43,280 bases of DNA from Persephonella sp. (lineage in GTDB: Bacteria; Aquificota; Aquificia; Aquificales; Hydrogenothermaceae), in NCBI GenBank assembly GCA_030949555.1, contig JAUZSJ010000066.1:1-43280 (forward strand), read 5' to 3'. The position numbers were made by a program, and so were the translations under genes. A model generated the notes under the pieces. It was given only the letters and a program-made list of their open reading frames with translations, did no database searches and was not told the origin of the DNA. How positions within the stretch are numbered: position 1 is the first letter of the stretch; each line of letters begins with the position of its first letter. Below are positions 10,483 to 20,133 of this stretch, one piece after another.

Positions 10483-10502
10483 TAAAAACGGAGGAGCATG
10501 AG

Positions 10503-10601
10503 ATGGAACCATGGATACCTTTCATTATCATGACAATCTTCACAATCTTTACAGGCATTTTAACATTTAGTTTAGGGGCACTTAAAAGAGGAGAAGAGTA
10601 A
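10503..10601 (+). CDS. 32-aa single-pass membrane microprotein
   Basis: Too short for the track. ATG at 10503 is preceded by CGGAGGAGC, a near-perfect ribosome site. The product is one helix, IPFIIMTIFTIFTGILTFSLG, with a short charged tail ALKRGEE. Size and layout resemble small accessory subunits of oxidases and transporters, but no family is recognised. It sits between the UXS-like gene and the AI-2E-type permease, in the same direction, with 20 bp before and 9 bp after. Confidence 0.7.
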   Translation: MEPWIPFIIMTIFTIFTGILTFSLGALKRGEE

Positions 10602-10610
10602 TACCGGATA

Positions 10611-11675
10611 GTGGGTTCTGGTGAACAGATAGGGAACATCTTTTTCTTTGGTTTCCTGTCTTTTTTTCCTTTTTTAGGATACCTTCTGTTTGAGCCTTTT
10701 CTAAAGGTTTTAATTCTGTCTATTCTTATAACTATTATCTTTTATCCGGTTTATCTTAAGGTTGAGAAAAAGCTGAAAAACAAAATTCTCGCTTCATTTC
10801 TTATGACACTTCTGATTTTTTTATTCATCATCATACCTTCCATAACCCTTGTAGCATTCTTTGTAAATCAGATTATCACTGTATATCCATTAATTATTGA
10901 AAATATATCTAAATACAGAGATGTTGAGGTTTTAATAAAGGAGCTACCTGTTGTTTCAAAGATTTATACCATCCTTGAAAACAGCCTGAAATCCCTTAAT
11001 GTCAATGTTGATATAGGTGACGCAATAAGAGGAATTGTTAATGAGATTGTATCCTTTGTTATACAGCAAGGTAAAGGCATATTCCTGGATATTACGCTCC
11101 TTGTAGTCGGTATCATTATAATGCTTATTACCATATTTTTCCTTTTTAAGGATGGGACACATCTGTACAACAGGATTTACAGTATAATACCTCTTCCCGA
11201 CAAAGATAAGACTTTCCTGATATCAAAGAGCTACAGTGCCATACAGGGAGTTGTTTTAGGCTCTGTCCTAACAGCTATTGCTCAGGGAATACTGTCATTT
11301 ATCGGTTATTTTGCTATAGGTTTAGAGATGAGCTACTTCTGGGCTTTTATAACCTTTATTGCTGCATTTATTCCTGTTGGAGGTGCTTCTCTCATATGGG
11401 TTCCTATCGCTGTTTACACTCTATTTACAAAAGGCTTTTTAACAGCTTTTCTCTTTTCTATCTATGGAACACTGGTAATAAGTACTATTGATAACATAAT
11501 AAAACCTGTTGTGATAGGGGATAAAACAAACATACATCCAATGGTTTTAGTTTTTGCAATACTTGGAGGACTGAATATGTTTGGTTTTATAGGTATATTT
11601 CTGGCTCCCATAATAGTTGTTATGATTGACAACATGCTGCTCCTCTTCAAAAAAAAATATGTTTCTCCGTCTTAA
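10611..11675 (+). CDS. AI-2E/PerM family membrane permease
   Basis: Polytopic inner-membrane protein of the AI-2E exporter-like (PerM, YdiK, TqsA) superfamily. Some members export autoinducer-2 and others move Na+(Li+)/H+ or small solutes; the substrate here is unknown. About eight transmembrane stretches are visible. The signature is in the C-terminal half: ITFIAAFIPVGGASLIWVPI and IIKPVVIGDKTNIHPMVLVF, then LGGLNMFGFIGIFLAPII. 354 aa is typical. The track start is GTG 10611 and lacks a well-spaced ribosome site, so the true start is uncertain. It converges on the Fe-S gene with a 4-bp overlap. Confidence 0.85.
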   Translation: MGSGEQIGNIFFFGFLSFFPFLGYLLFEPFLKVLILSILITIIFYPVYLKVEKKLKNKILASFLMTLLIFLFIIIPSITLVAFFVNQIITVYPLIIENISKYRDVEVLIKELPVVSKIYTILENSLKSLNVNVDIGDAIRGIVNEIVSFVIQQGKGIFLDITLLVVGIIIMLITIFFLFKDGTHLYNRIYSIIPLPDKDKTFLISKSYSAIQGVVLGSVLTAIAQGILSFIGYFAIGLEMSYFWAFITFIAAFIPVGGASLIWVPIAVYTLFTKGFLTAFLFSIYGTLVISTIDNIIKPVVIGDKTNIHPMVLVFAILGGLNMFGFIGIFLAPIIVVMIDNMLLLFKKKYVSPS

Positions 11676-12400
11676 AAACCAAAAGGTGTTGAAAAACCGC
11701 CTCCTGACTCTTTTTTTATAATCCCCTTCTGCTTTCCATAAAACTCAATCTGCACTATGTCCTGCTCAACAGGAATCTGTTTTGGGCAGTAAAAACTGCA
11801 GTATTTACAGTGAACACAGCTTGTTATATGGTCTTTTTCAGCAAGGACTATTCTCTCGTCTTTTAGAGCATCATTCTTATCTTTCCAGAACCTGAAAGTT
11901 TTAACAAAATTTACAGGTCCTCCAAAATCCCTGTCTACATCAAAAGCTGGGCATGCAGAGTAACATATACCACACAAAATACAGTCTGTCTCCCTTTCAA
12001 ATTTTTGTAAATCTTCAGGATAGACAGGCTGAAACTCCTCAACAGGTTCAAACCACCCTTTGACATCCTTTATTCTGTACAGAAACTGTTCATGGTCTGT
12101 TATAAGATCTTTTATTACATTCATATTTGACAGAGGTTCAACAGTAATAGTTCCATCTTTTAGATAATCTTTTATTTTTGTTTTACATGCAAGGACATGA
12201 TGTTCTCCGTTTATTTTTACGCCACATGTTCCACAGATTGCTGCCCTGCACTGAACCCTGAATGAAAGTGTAGGGTCATCACTGCTCTGTATATTCATTA
12301 ATGCCTCAATAACCGTTGTTCTTTCTTCAATATCCAGCCTATACTCCTGATACCACACTTTTTCTCCATCAAATCTCCTTACATTTATGATAATTTCCAT
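11672..12400 (-). CDS. succinate dehydrogenase/fumarate reductase iron-sulfur subunit
   Basis: Iron-sulfur subunit that carries electrons between the flavoprotein and quinone sites. [2Fe-2S] ligands are in CRAAICGTCGVKINGEHHVLAC. The first C-terminal cluster motif is DCILCGICYSACPAF and the second is SCVHCKYCSFYCPKQIP. The second motif has four cysteines (CxxCxxCxxxCP) instead of the usual three of the [3Fe-4S] site. Start set at 12400 (MEIIINVRRFDGE), where GAGGTGAG is well spaced; the longer track start at 12472 has no support. The catalytic flavoprotein and membrane subunits are not adjacent, so it may pair with subunits encoded elsewhere. Confidence 0.86.
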   Translation of the reverse strand: MEIIINVRRFDGEKVWYQEYRLDIEERTTVIEALMNIQSSDDPTLSFRVQCRAAICGTCGVKINGEHHVLACKTKIKDYLKDGTITVEPLSNMNVIKDLITDHEQFLYRIKDVKGWFEPVEEFQPVYPEDLQKFERETDCILCGICYSACPAFDVDRDFGGPVNFVKTFRFWKDKNDALKDERIVLAEKDHITSCVHCKYCSFYCPKQIPVEQDIVQIEFYGKQKGIIKKESGGGFSTPFGF

Positions 12401-12492
12401 AACACTCACCTCTACAATATAATATTCATCATAATTTTTAAAAATAGAAAAACTAAAATTTAGAAATAACATTATACAGAGGTAGAGTATAT

Positions 12493-12969
12493 ATGAGAAG
12501 GTTAATTATCATATTTTTTGCAATTATTCCCTCCCTTGCACTGGGCAAAGGCCTGAGACCCTACATGTTCCAGCTTAAAGACGAAAATGGGAAAACTGTC
12601 AGTCTTGAGCAGTTAAAAGGAAATGTCATTTATCTTATCTTCTGGTCTAAAAACTGTCATACCTGCAGAGAAGAACTCCCCCAGATAAACAGGCTGTACA
12701 GAAAGTTTAAAGACAGGAATGTTAAATTTTTTGCAGTAATAATCGATGAAAAAAATAGACAGAAAATAAAACAGATAAAAAAACAGTGGGGATTCAGTTT
12801 TCCGGTTCTGGTTGGAAATGATGTTGTAAAAAGCAAATACCGTATAATAGGGACACCTATCACATATATACTGAGAAAAGACCTTACTATTGGTAAAATA
12901 ATCTATGGTGCATACAGCCTGAAGAAGCTTGAAAAATATATTAACAGATTTTTAGAGGAAAAAAGATGA
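12493..12969 (+). CDS. TlpA/ResA-like periplasmic thiol-disulfide oxidoreductase
   Basis: Thioredoxin-fold protein exported by the signal peptide MRRLIIIFFAIIPSLALG. The redox-active site is FWSKNCHTCREELP (CHTC), and the cis-proline loop is IIGTPITYILRKD. ResA/CcsX proteins keep the apocytochrome CXXCH cysteines reduced for haem attachment. The gene overlaps ccdA, the electron donor for such proteins, by 4 bp, which supports that role. 158 aa, typical size. Confidence 0.86.
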   Translation: MRRLIIIFFAIIPSLALGKGLRPYMFQLKDENGKTVSLEQLKGNVIYLIFWSKNCHTCREELPQINRLYRKFKDRNVKFFAVIIDEKNRQKIKQIKKQWGFSFPVLVGNDVVKSKYRIIGTPITYILRKDLTIGKIIYGAYSLKKLEKYINRFLEEKR

Positions 12970-13820
12970 TTGAAACAGTCTCCATAGGAACAGCATTCCT
13001 TGCCGGTATTGTTGCTTTTCTCTCTCCCTGCGTTTTACCTATCATACCAGGATACATAGCATATATATCAGGGATTACTGCTCAGACTGCACAGGAAGAG
13101 AGTAAAAAAATAGACTGGAGTGTTGTATATTCAGCAGTAGCATTTGTTATAGGATTTTCAATTGTTTTTACAGCTCTGGGAGCTGCTTCAACATTTGTGG
13201 GACAGCTTCTTCAAGAATACAAATATATAATATCAAAGGTTGCTGCCATTCTTGTTATTCTTCTCGGAGTCCACTTTACTGGAGTATTCCAGTCTCAAAA
13301 AGCTAAACAGTGGCTGTTTATCATATCTGGTATATCTATAGTCGTTTACGGTGCAAGCATCGGAATAACAAAAAATATCTTTAATGATTTAATTTTGCTT
13401 CCGGTAATAGGGATAGCACTTTTGTTGTTTTATTTTTCCGGTTTATACAGGGTTCTGTACCGGCAAAAAACAACCCAGATAAAGAAAAAACCTGCTGGAA
13501 TAATAGGAGCGTTCATTGTAGGAATTGCTTTTGCCTTTGGATGGTCTCCATGTATCGGTCCAGTCCTTGGAGCCATACTCCTGTATGCTTCACAGCAGGA
13601 AACAGTTATGCAGGGGGTAATGCTTCTATTTGCCTTTTCTATGGGATTAGGTATTCCCTTTATACTGACTGCAATGGCAATAAACCAGTTTTTCAGATTC
13701 TTTAACTTTATGAAGAGATATTTCCTCTTTATTGAGATAGTTGGGGGACTTCTACTGATATTTGTTGGCATTTTACTCCTGACCGGCAGTCTTGAGAAGA
13801 TATCGGCCCTGTTTATCTAA
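12966..13820 (+). CDS. ccdA: CcdA/DsbD-family membrane thiol reductant transporter
   Basis: CcdA passes electrons from cytoplasmic thioredoxin across the membrane to periplasmic ResA-type proteins. The first redox Cys is in AFLSPCVLPIIPGYIAYISG and the second in FGWSPCIGPVLGAILLYAS, both in the conserved SPCxxP contexts. At 284 aa it is longer than the minimal ~230-aa CcdA because of extra hydrophobic segments between the two halves (QWLFIISGISIVVYGASIG and the following helix). Preceded by the TlpA-like partner. Ends convergently with modC, overlapping by about 4 bp. Confidence 0.92.
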   Translation: MIETVSIGTAFLAGIVAFLSPCVLPIIPGYIAYISGITAQTAQEESKKIDWSVVYSAVAFVIGFSIVFTALGAASTFVGQLLQEYKYIISKVAAILVILLGVHFTGVFQSQKAKQWLFIISGISIVVYGASIGITKNIFNDLILLPVIGIALLLFYFSGLYRVLYRQKTTQIKKKPAGIIGAFIVGIAFAFGWSPCIGPVLGAILLYASQQETVMQGVMLLFAFSMGLGIPFILTAMAINQFFRFFNFMKRYFLFIEIVGGLLLIFVGILLLTGSLEKISALFI

Positions 13821-14683
13821 CTTTTTAATATAAATGGACTGAATGCCTTTGTTGCGATAATCACACTGTCCCCTTCCCTGAGGTTTTCCACCTCTTCAGG
13901 GTCTGCAACAACTTTTATTATATTATTTCCAATCAGAACAGATACGATAAAAACAGTTTCATCTCTTTTTATTGATAAAACCGCCCCAGAAAATTTTACT
14001 TTACCACTGATTTTTTCCTGAATAAATACATCTTCAGGCCTTCCTTTCTTCACAATCTTTCCCTTATCTACAACAAAAACAACATCAGACAGACGAAAAA
14101 CTTCTGAAAAATCATGGCTTACCATAACAGTCGTCAAATCAAACGCTCTGTGTATCTTCACAAGTTCTTCCTGTAAATTTCTACGGGTTTCGTAATCAAG
14201 TGCAGAAAGAGGCTCATCAAGGAGGAGTATATCTGGTTTTCTTGCAACAGCCCTCGCAACTGCCACCCTCTGTTTCTGACCACCTGAAAGGGTATCTATT
14301 GTTCTGCTTCTTAAATCTGTAAGCTCAGTTATCTCTAAAATTCTCTGTAAAAAATTTTTATCCCTGCTTTCCATACCAAAAGCCACATTCTCCTCAACAC
14401 TCATGTTTGGGAAGAGGGCATAATCCTGAAAAACAAACCCAACTTTTCTTTTCTGAGGAGGCAGGTTTATCTTTTTACTGCTGTCAAACCACACATTACC
14501 GCTTATCTCTATATAACCTTCATCAGGCTGAAGTAGACCTGCAATAGCTCTCAATATAGTAGTTTTACCTGCTCCCGACTTACCAAATACAGTTATAAAG
14601 CTTTTATCCTCTGCAGATATATTAACATCAAGTATAAAATTTCCCTGTCTGCCTTTAAGTTTCTTTTTAATCTTTATCTTCAT
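13817..14683 (-). CDS. modC: molybdate/tungstate ABC transporter ATP-binding protein
   Basis: ATPase of the molybdate importer. Walker A GKSGAGKTTILRAIAGL, Q-loop GFVFQDYALFP, signature DTLSGGQKQRVAVARA, Walker B DILLLDEPLSALD and the switch His in TVMVSHDFSEV are all present. A C-terminal TOBE-like region (residues ~225-285) has strands matching molybdate-responsive domains. 288 aa. The ATG overlaps the modB stop by 4 bp. Tungstate rather than molybdate is possible in a thermophile; sequence does not decide. Confidence 0.92.
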   Translation of the reverse strand: MKIKIKKKLKGRQGNFILDVNISAEDKSFITVFGKSGAGKTTILRAIAGLLQPDEGYIEISGNVWFDSSKKINLPPQKRKVGFVFQDYALFPNMSVEENVAFGMESRDKNFLQRILEITELTDLRSRTIDTLSGGQKQRVAVARAVARKPDILLLDEPLSALDYETRRNLQEELVKIHRAFDLTTVMVSHDFSEVFRLSDVVFVVDKGKIVKKGRPEDVFIQEKISGKVKFSGAVLSIKRDETVFIVSVLIGNNIIKVVADPEEVENLREGDSVIIATKAFSPFILKS

Positions 14684-15366
14684 AGACTATCTGCCTTTGC
14701 AAATCTTTTATTGACAGTATAAACAGTTATCAAAATCAGAAATGTTATAACAAAAAGTACAGCTGCATACATGTTCGCCCTATCATAGTTAAGGGCTTCC
14801 ACTTCTTCATAAATAGCTATTGAGGCCACCTTTGTCTCACCTGGAATAGAACCGCCAATCATAAGAACAACTCCAAACTCACCTACAGTGTGTGGCAAAT
14901 GTGAGAACAATCCCTGTTAGTAAAAAATGTTTCATGTTTGGAAGCAAAACCCTGAGCAGTGTTTCTACCTTTCCTTTACCTAAAGTATAAGAGGCTTCAA
15001 TTATACTATTACTGATAGACTGAAACCCAGACTGAAGGGGATGAACCATAAAGGGAAGACTATATACAACCGAGCCTAAAACGAGTCCTTCAAATGTAAA
15101 AATCATCTTAAGCCCAAACAATTTATCCAGAATCTTTCCCAAAAAACTATCTGGACTGAAGAGAACAATGAAATAAAAACCTAAAACAGTAGGAGGAAGA
15201 ACAAGAGGCAGGCTTATAACAGTGTCAACAACAGGTTTTTAATCTGAAATCTCTATATGACAGGAAATAAGCGAGCAGGTATTCCTATTATCAGAAGAAT
15301 AACTGTTGTTATTGTGGCAAGCTTTAAAGTAAGAAAAACTGTTTCTAAAAACTGACTATCCATCAT
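14680..15366 (-). CDS. modB: molybdate ABC transporter permease (multiple frameshifts)
   Basis: Inner-membrane permease that pairs with ModC. Reconstructed from two track ORFs plus sequence upstream: start MMDSQFLETVFLTLKLATIT, then PLVLPPTVLGFYF, the typical ModB motif, then SVVYSLPFMVHPLQ. The ABC-interacting EAA-like loop is IIEASYTLGKGKVETLLRVLLP. The final piece starts at HTVGEFGVVLMIGGSIPGET, the ModB C-terminal signature. Indels near 15270, 15235 and 14895 break the frame. Length about 228 aa, normal. The start overlaps the mop gene end by 11 bp. Confidence 0.88.
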
Positions 15367-15767
15367 CTTTCTCCATAAGACTTACCTCATTTGTTTTGAC
15401 AAAGGCCATTATCTCATCTCCCTACAGTTATTCCCATTTTTTCTGCAGACTTTGTTGTTATAATAGACCTGATTAACTTTCCTCTGCATTTTAAAGTCAG
15501 CCTTGTAAGAATTCTTCCCTTTTCAATCCTTTCAACACTGCACGATATTTTATTTCTCAAACTGAGCATTCCTGAAACATTTTTACCTACAGACACTTCT
15601 GTCTCTTTAAATAGAACATAAACCTCTTCTCCAATCTTCAGATAAGTAGCAGTCTGTGGTGTTTCAACAACAACTGCACACATGTTGCCTATCTCTGTTT
15701 CTATCTCAACAAGAGAGATATTATCAGAGCTCTCTATATTTTTAATCTTTCCTATTATTTTATTCAC
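15356..15767 (-). CDS. molbindin-type di-Mop (TOBE) molybdate-binding protein, one frameshift
   Basis: Small cytoplasmic oxyanion-binding protein made of two TOBE/Mop domains, as in ModG. Repeat 1 covers about residues 1-68 (KIIGKIKNIESSDNISLVEI, EEVYVLFKETEVSV), and repeat 2 starts at LSLRNKISCSVERIEKGRIL. The track ORF stops early; deleting one G in GGGAG near 15415 gives GDEIMAFVKTNEVSLMEKDD, completing the second domain at about 137 aa. It probably buffers molybdate or tungstate. Sits between modA and modB with short overlaps on both sides. Confidence 0.82.
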
Positions 15768-16507
15768 CTGTTTTATACCCGTATTTTTTCAGTATATCCC
15801 TGCCTTTTTTTGAGAAAATGAGCTTAACGAACTCCTCTACATATGGGTTATTCTTCCCATTTTTTAAGATAACTACCCCCTGTCTTATCGGTTTGTACAG
15901 CTCAGGATTTACCTCTATCCATATACCTTTACCTCTCATCTGAGGAGAAAGAACAACAGACCTGGAAGTAAAACCAACATCAACAAGTCTTTTATAAATA
16001 TACTGGGTTGATTGGGAAACACTCTCCCCGTATACCAGTTTTCTCAAAACCCTGCTGTATATTCCAGACTTTTTCATTGCCCTTACAGCTTCTTCACCGT
16101 AAGGGGCATTCCTTGGGTTTGGAACTGATACTTTATTTATATAATCTTCCAGCAGTATATTCATTCCTTTTTCCCTCAGAGGTATATTTTTCATACTCCA
16201 CAGAACAAGGACTCCTCTGGCATACACACGGGGTTTTGAAAGGGGCCAGGCCTTTTCTGTACAGATATTCTGGATACTTCATGTTAGCAGACATAAATAT
16301 ATGATAGGGGGCCCCCCTTTCTATCTGGGCTGTTAGCTTACCTGAAGAGGAAATAACTGTTACAACTCTGACATCTGGATATCTGGACTCAAACAGTTTT
16401 ATCAGCTCTCTCAGTGGATACTGGACGTTAGCCGCTGCGGCTATTTTCAGACTGTCCCCATAAGAAACAGTAAAGAAAGACAATAAAAAAATAATCAGGT
16501 ATCTCAA
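15760..16507 (-). CDS. modA: molybdate ABC transporter substrate-binding protein (frameshifted)
   Basis: Periplasmic molybdate-binding protein. Signal peptide MRYLIIFLLSFFTVSYGDSL, then IAAAANVQYPLRELIKLFE, the ModA N-terminal signature with oxyanion-binding Ala/Ser positions, and VISSSGKLTAQIERGAPYHI. An indel near 16225 joins it to the track ORF with KVSVPNPRNAPYGEEAVRAM, the second ligand loop. About 248 aa. First gene of modA-mop-modB-modC; a ModE-like palindrome lies 15 bp upstream of the ATG. Confidence 0.92.
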
Positions 16508-16521
16508 TTCCTCACCTCAAC

Positions 16522-16545
16522 CGTTATTGTTTATATTATATAACG
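16522..16545. promoter_or_regulatory. ModE-like operator upstream of modA
   Basis: A 24-bp inverted repeat with CGTTAT and ATAACG outer arms separated by 12 bases sits just before modA. The arms and spacing closely resemble the E. coli ModE operator of modA as I recall it (CGTTAT...ATAACG). ModE represses molybdate uptake genes when molybdate is plentiful. No modE gene is in this window, so the regulator is inferred. Confidence 0.6.
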
Positions 16546-16784
16546 CTTTACTGAAAGTACAAATAGTATTATCGATATATTAATCATCAATTATTAAAAT
16601 TCAAAAAGAACTCAGATTAAACTTTCAATAAACAGTAAGTATATGAATTTTATAACAGTTTTAAACATCAGTAATGATTATTGTTGAAAATACTCCCATT
16701 TTTATAATATTAGTAGTATTATGTTTATTATTCAAAATCATAATATATATCATCATGAAAAACTATTAATGCTGGAGGCTGTTT

Positions 16785-19700
16785 ATGAAGTTTACAGATA
16801 AGATTCTAAACATACTGTTCTCAATGAAAACAACAGTTATTCTATTGCTGATATTTGCAGCTGCAGTTGGAGTAGCAACATTTATAGAAAATGATTTTGG
16901 AAGGGAAACCGCTTATGCTCTTGTTTACGGTTCAAAATGGTTAGAACTTCTAATGACATTACTGGTTATCAACCTTACAGGAAACATTATCAGATACAAA
17001 ATGTGGCAGCCTAAAAAAATTCCACTTCTGATATTCCATGTGTCTTTCATCATAATATTTATTGGGGCTGCCATAACAAGATATTTTGAGTTATGAAGGA
17101 ATGATGCACATAAGAGAAAAGCAGGAACAGAACCCAGATTTTCTCCAGAGACCCTTTCCTCCAGATAAAATTAAAAGACGGAAAAAAGTCATATTATTTG
17201 GAGAAACCCCTCCTCCTTTCAGCTATAGGATTTAATGACTTTGAGGAAAAGATAGAAATTAACGGAAAACCTTTAATAGTAAAATACAAAACTACATAAA
17301 AGCGTGTTCAGAACAGAGATTAAGGAAGACCCAGAAGGGCAACCAATAATAACACTCAGAGCTTCAGCTGGAATGGACAGTGTAGACCTGACAATGAAAG
17401 AAGGTTCTATAGAAGACTTTGGAAGTTTTGCCTTTATATTTGAAAATCCAGAAAAGTTCAGAAAAAAGCTTGAAGGAAAGGATTTTGTATTCTTTTATCT
17501 GAAAGATGGAAAGTTTTATCTTTTATCTAACCTTCCAGTTATGTGGATGAAGATGTCTGACCAGTCAAGAGGACAGATTAAAGCAGGAAATGAATATCCT
17601 TTAAATGAAGGGATACTATATTCTGCTGGAGGACTGAATTTTGTTATAAAACAGGCCGTTTCTAAAGGTAAAGAGGTGGTAGTCCCTCTTCCAAGGGATA
17701 AAAAGGTGCTTCAGAACTCAACGGTGTTGTCAGCTCTATTCGTAGAAGTAGAATATGACGGAGAAAAAAAAGAGGTAGTTCTGCTTGGAAGGGGAGGAAG
17801 CACTCCCGGCATACCTACACAGTTCAAACTAAAAGATATTGAGATAAAAATGGAATGGGGGGCAAAAGTTATCACATTACCGTTTAGCTTATATCTGAAA
17901 GACTTTGTGATGCGAAAGTATCCCGGCTCCAATAAACCTTCTTCATACGAAAGCCATGTTATTGTAAAAGACCCAAAAAATGGTAAAGAGTTTGAATACA
18001 ATATACATATGAACCATCCCCTTGTTTACGGAGGTTACAAATTTTTCCAGTCCTCTTATGACCCCGACGAGCTTGGAACTGTCCTGTCTGTAAATCACGA
18101 CCCTGGAGTAATACCAACATATATCGGATACACTCTTCTTACTATTGGACTCTTTTTAAATCTGTTAAACCCTTTTAGTAGATTTGGGAGGACTTTAAAG
18201 ATGTTAAACAAAAACCAGAATAACATAAAGTCTCTACTGTTAGTTATATTATTTTCAGGACTGTTTTACAGTGCCACAGCCTATCCGGGAATGTCTGAAG
18301 GAAATTCTCAAAAACAGGTAGTCCCACCAAAACCTGACATGGAAGAGATACTACAGACAGTTAAAAAAATAGACACGAAAACATGCAGAAAAGTTTGGAA
18401 CAAAGTTCCTGTCCAGAGTGGGGATGGAAGGATAAAAACCGTTTGATACACTGTCATTGGAGGTTGTAAATAAAATACACGGAAGTGATTCTGCCATTGG
18501 ACTGACTCACAATCAGATTGTTTTAGGTATGTTTCTTATGCCAGGACCATGGCAGTATGTAAAAATTATAAAAGTCAAACATCCTGCTATCAAAAAGATG
18601 TTAGGTGTTCCTATAGATAAGAAATACATAGCATTCATAGATGCTTACGATGAGAAAGGAATGTATAAACTGGCCCAGGCTGTTGAGTCAGCAAGAAGAA
18701 AAGACCCTTCTCAGAGAAATCAGTTTGAGAAAGAGCTGTTAAAGCTTGATGAAAAACTTTACATAATGTATTTAGCATTTACAGGAGAAATTCTCAGGAT
18801 ATTCCCAAAAGAAAACGACCCTAACAACACATGGTATGGTCCAAGGGATGCACTGAATAGTTTTCCTCAAAAACAGAAAGAAGAGGTTGCAGCTATTTTG
18901 TCTAAATATATCCATGGCGTTCAGAAAGGCCTGCAGGAAGGAGACTGGAGCTCTGCAAATATGGCAATTGAGAGTATAAAAGATTTCCAGAAAAAGTATG
19001 GGTATAAAGTTCTACCTTCACAGACAAGACTGAAAGCAGAAATACTATACAACAAACTCCTTATATTTGAAAGACTGACTCCTTTTTACTTTCTTGTAGG
19101 TCTTCTATCTATCACTTTTATATTTATTCAGATTTTCAAGACAGATTCAAAATTCCTCAAAATATCATTCAATTTATTGGTTTTGATGCTGTTCGTCCTG
19201 TTTCTAATCCACACCTTTGGACTGGGCTTGAGATGGTATGTTGCGGGACATGCCCCATGGACTGATGCCTATGAATCTATGCTCTTTATATCGTGGGCTG
19301 CTGCTTTTGCCGGAATAGTGTTTGCTAAAAAATCTCCATTTGTTCTGGCTTCTGTCGGAATGTTTGCAGGGGTTTTCCTGTTTGCAGCCCATTTAGGATG
19401 GCTTGACCCACAGATTACCACAATAGTCCCGGTTCTTAAATCTTACTGGTTGTTGCTACATGTGTCTGTTCTAACTGCCAGTTATGGATTTTTAGGTCTT
19501 GCAGGTATTTTGGGACTATTATCACTGATATTTTTTGCAATAAAATACGAAAAACTGTTAGGAAAGGAAAGGGTTTTAAAACTGGAAAATGGAATAAAAG
19601 AAGCGATAAAAATTGGAGAACTATCTCTTATAATCGGGCTGTCTCTTATTATTGTAGGAAACTTTTTAGGGGCAGTGTGGGCTAATGAATCATGGGGCAG

Positions 19701-19998
19701 ATACTGGGGATGGGACCCTAAAGAAACCTGGACGGCTGTGTCCATATTAGTTTACGCTGCTATTGTTCATCTGAAATATATACCTCAGTGGTATTCACAC
19801 TATAAGATGGCAGTATTTTCTGTTTTAGGATATTTTGCAATACTGATGACATATTTTGGGGTTAACTATTACCTGTCCGGACTGCACTCATATGCAGCTG
19901 GAGACCCTGTTCCCATACCAACATGGGTCTACTGGGCACTGGGAATAATTGGAATACTGATAATCATGGCATACAGAAACAGAAGATTAAGCAGTTGA
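16785..19998 (+). CDS. ccsBA: fused system II cytochrome c synthase CcsBA (ResB-ResC fusion), several frameshifts
   Basis: Integral membrane haem exporter and cytochrome c haem lyase. The N-terminal ResB/CcsB part has helices at MKTTVILLLIFAAAVGVATF and LLIFHVSFIIIFIGAAITRY, a large periplasmic domain with KFFQSSYDPDELGTV near its end, and a helix at 18110-18170. The C-terminal CcsA part has the tryptophan-rich haem-handling motif WGRYWGWDPKETW and flanking helices with conserved His. The track shows separate ORFs because of indels near 17085, 17150, 17290 and 18440. At the last, removing one A from AAAAACCG reads RIKPFDTLSLEVVNKI and fuses the two halves. Total about 1070 aa, as in the epsilonproteobacterial and Bacteroidetes fusions. 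It precedes the multihaem locus and could attach its many haems. Confidence 0.9.
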
Positions 19999-20081
19999 CA
20001 GCAAATTTGAATAAGATATTGACTTTTATATAGATTTTTTATAGATTTATATCAGGGGGTGGGAGTATATATAGTATATTT

Positions 20082-20109
20082 TTGACACGTTATTTATATA
20101 TGTTAAATT
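20082..20109 (+). promoter_or_regulatory. sigma-70-type promoter for the tetrahaem cytochrome gene
   Basis: A perfect TTGACA at 20082-20087 is followed 16 bases later by TAAATT (4 of 6 to the -10 consensus). The gap between ccsBA and the cytochrome gene is AT-rich with several TTGAC-like boxes, so the exact pair is uncertain. It implies that this gene has its own transcription unit. Confidence 0.5.
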
Positions 20110-20133
20110 TTATATTTTATCGGGGGTAGGACT

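Noticed and set aside
16785-18446. separate resB and ccsA genes
   Set aside because: Correcting one A at 18436-18440 reads through RIKPFDTLSLEVV into the CcsA half, giving the known CcsBA fusion.
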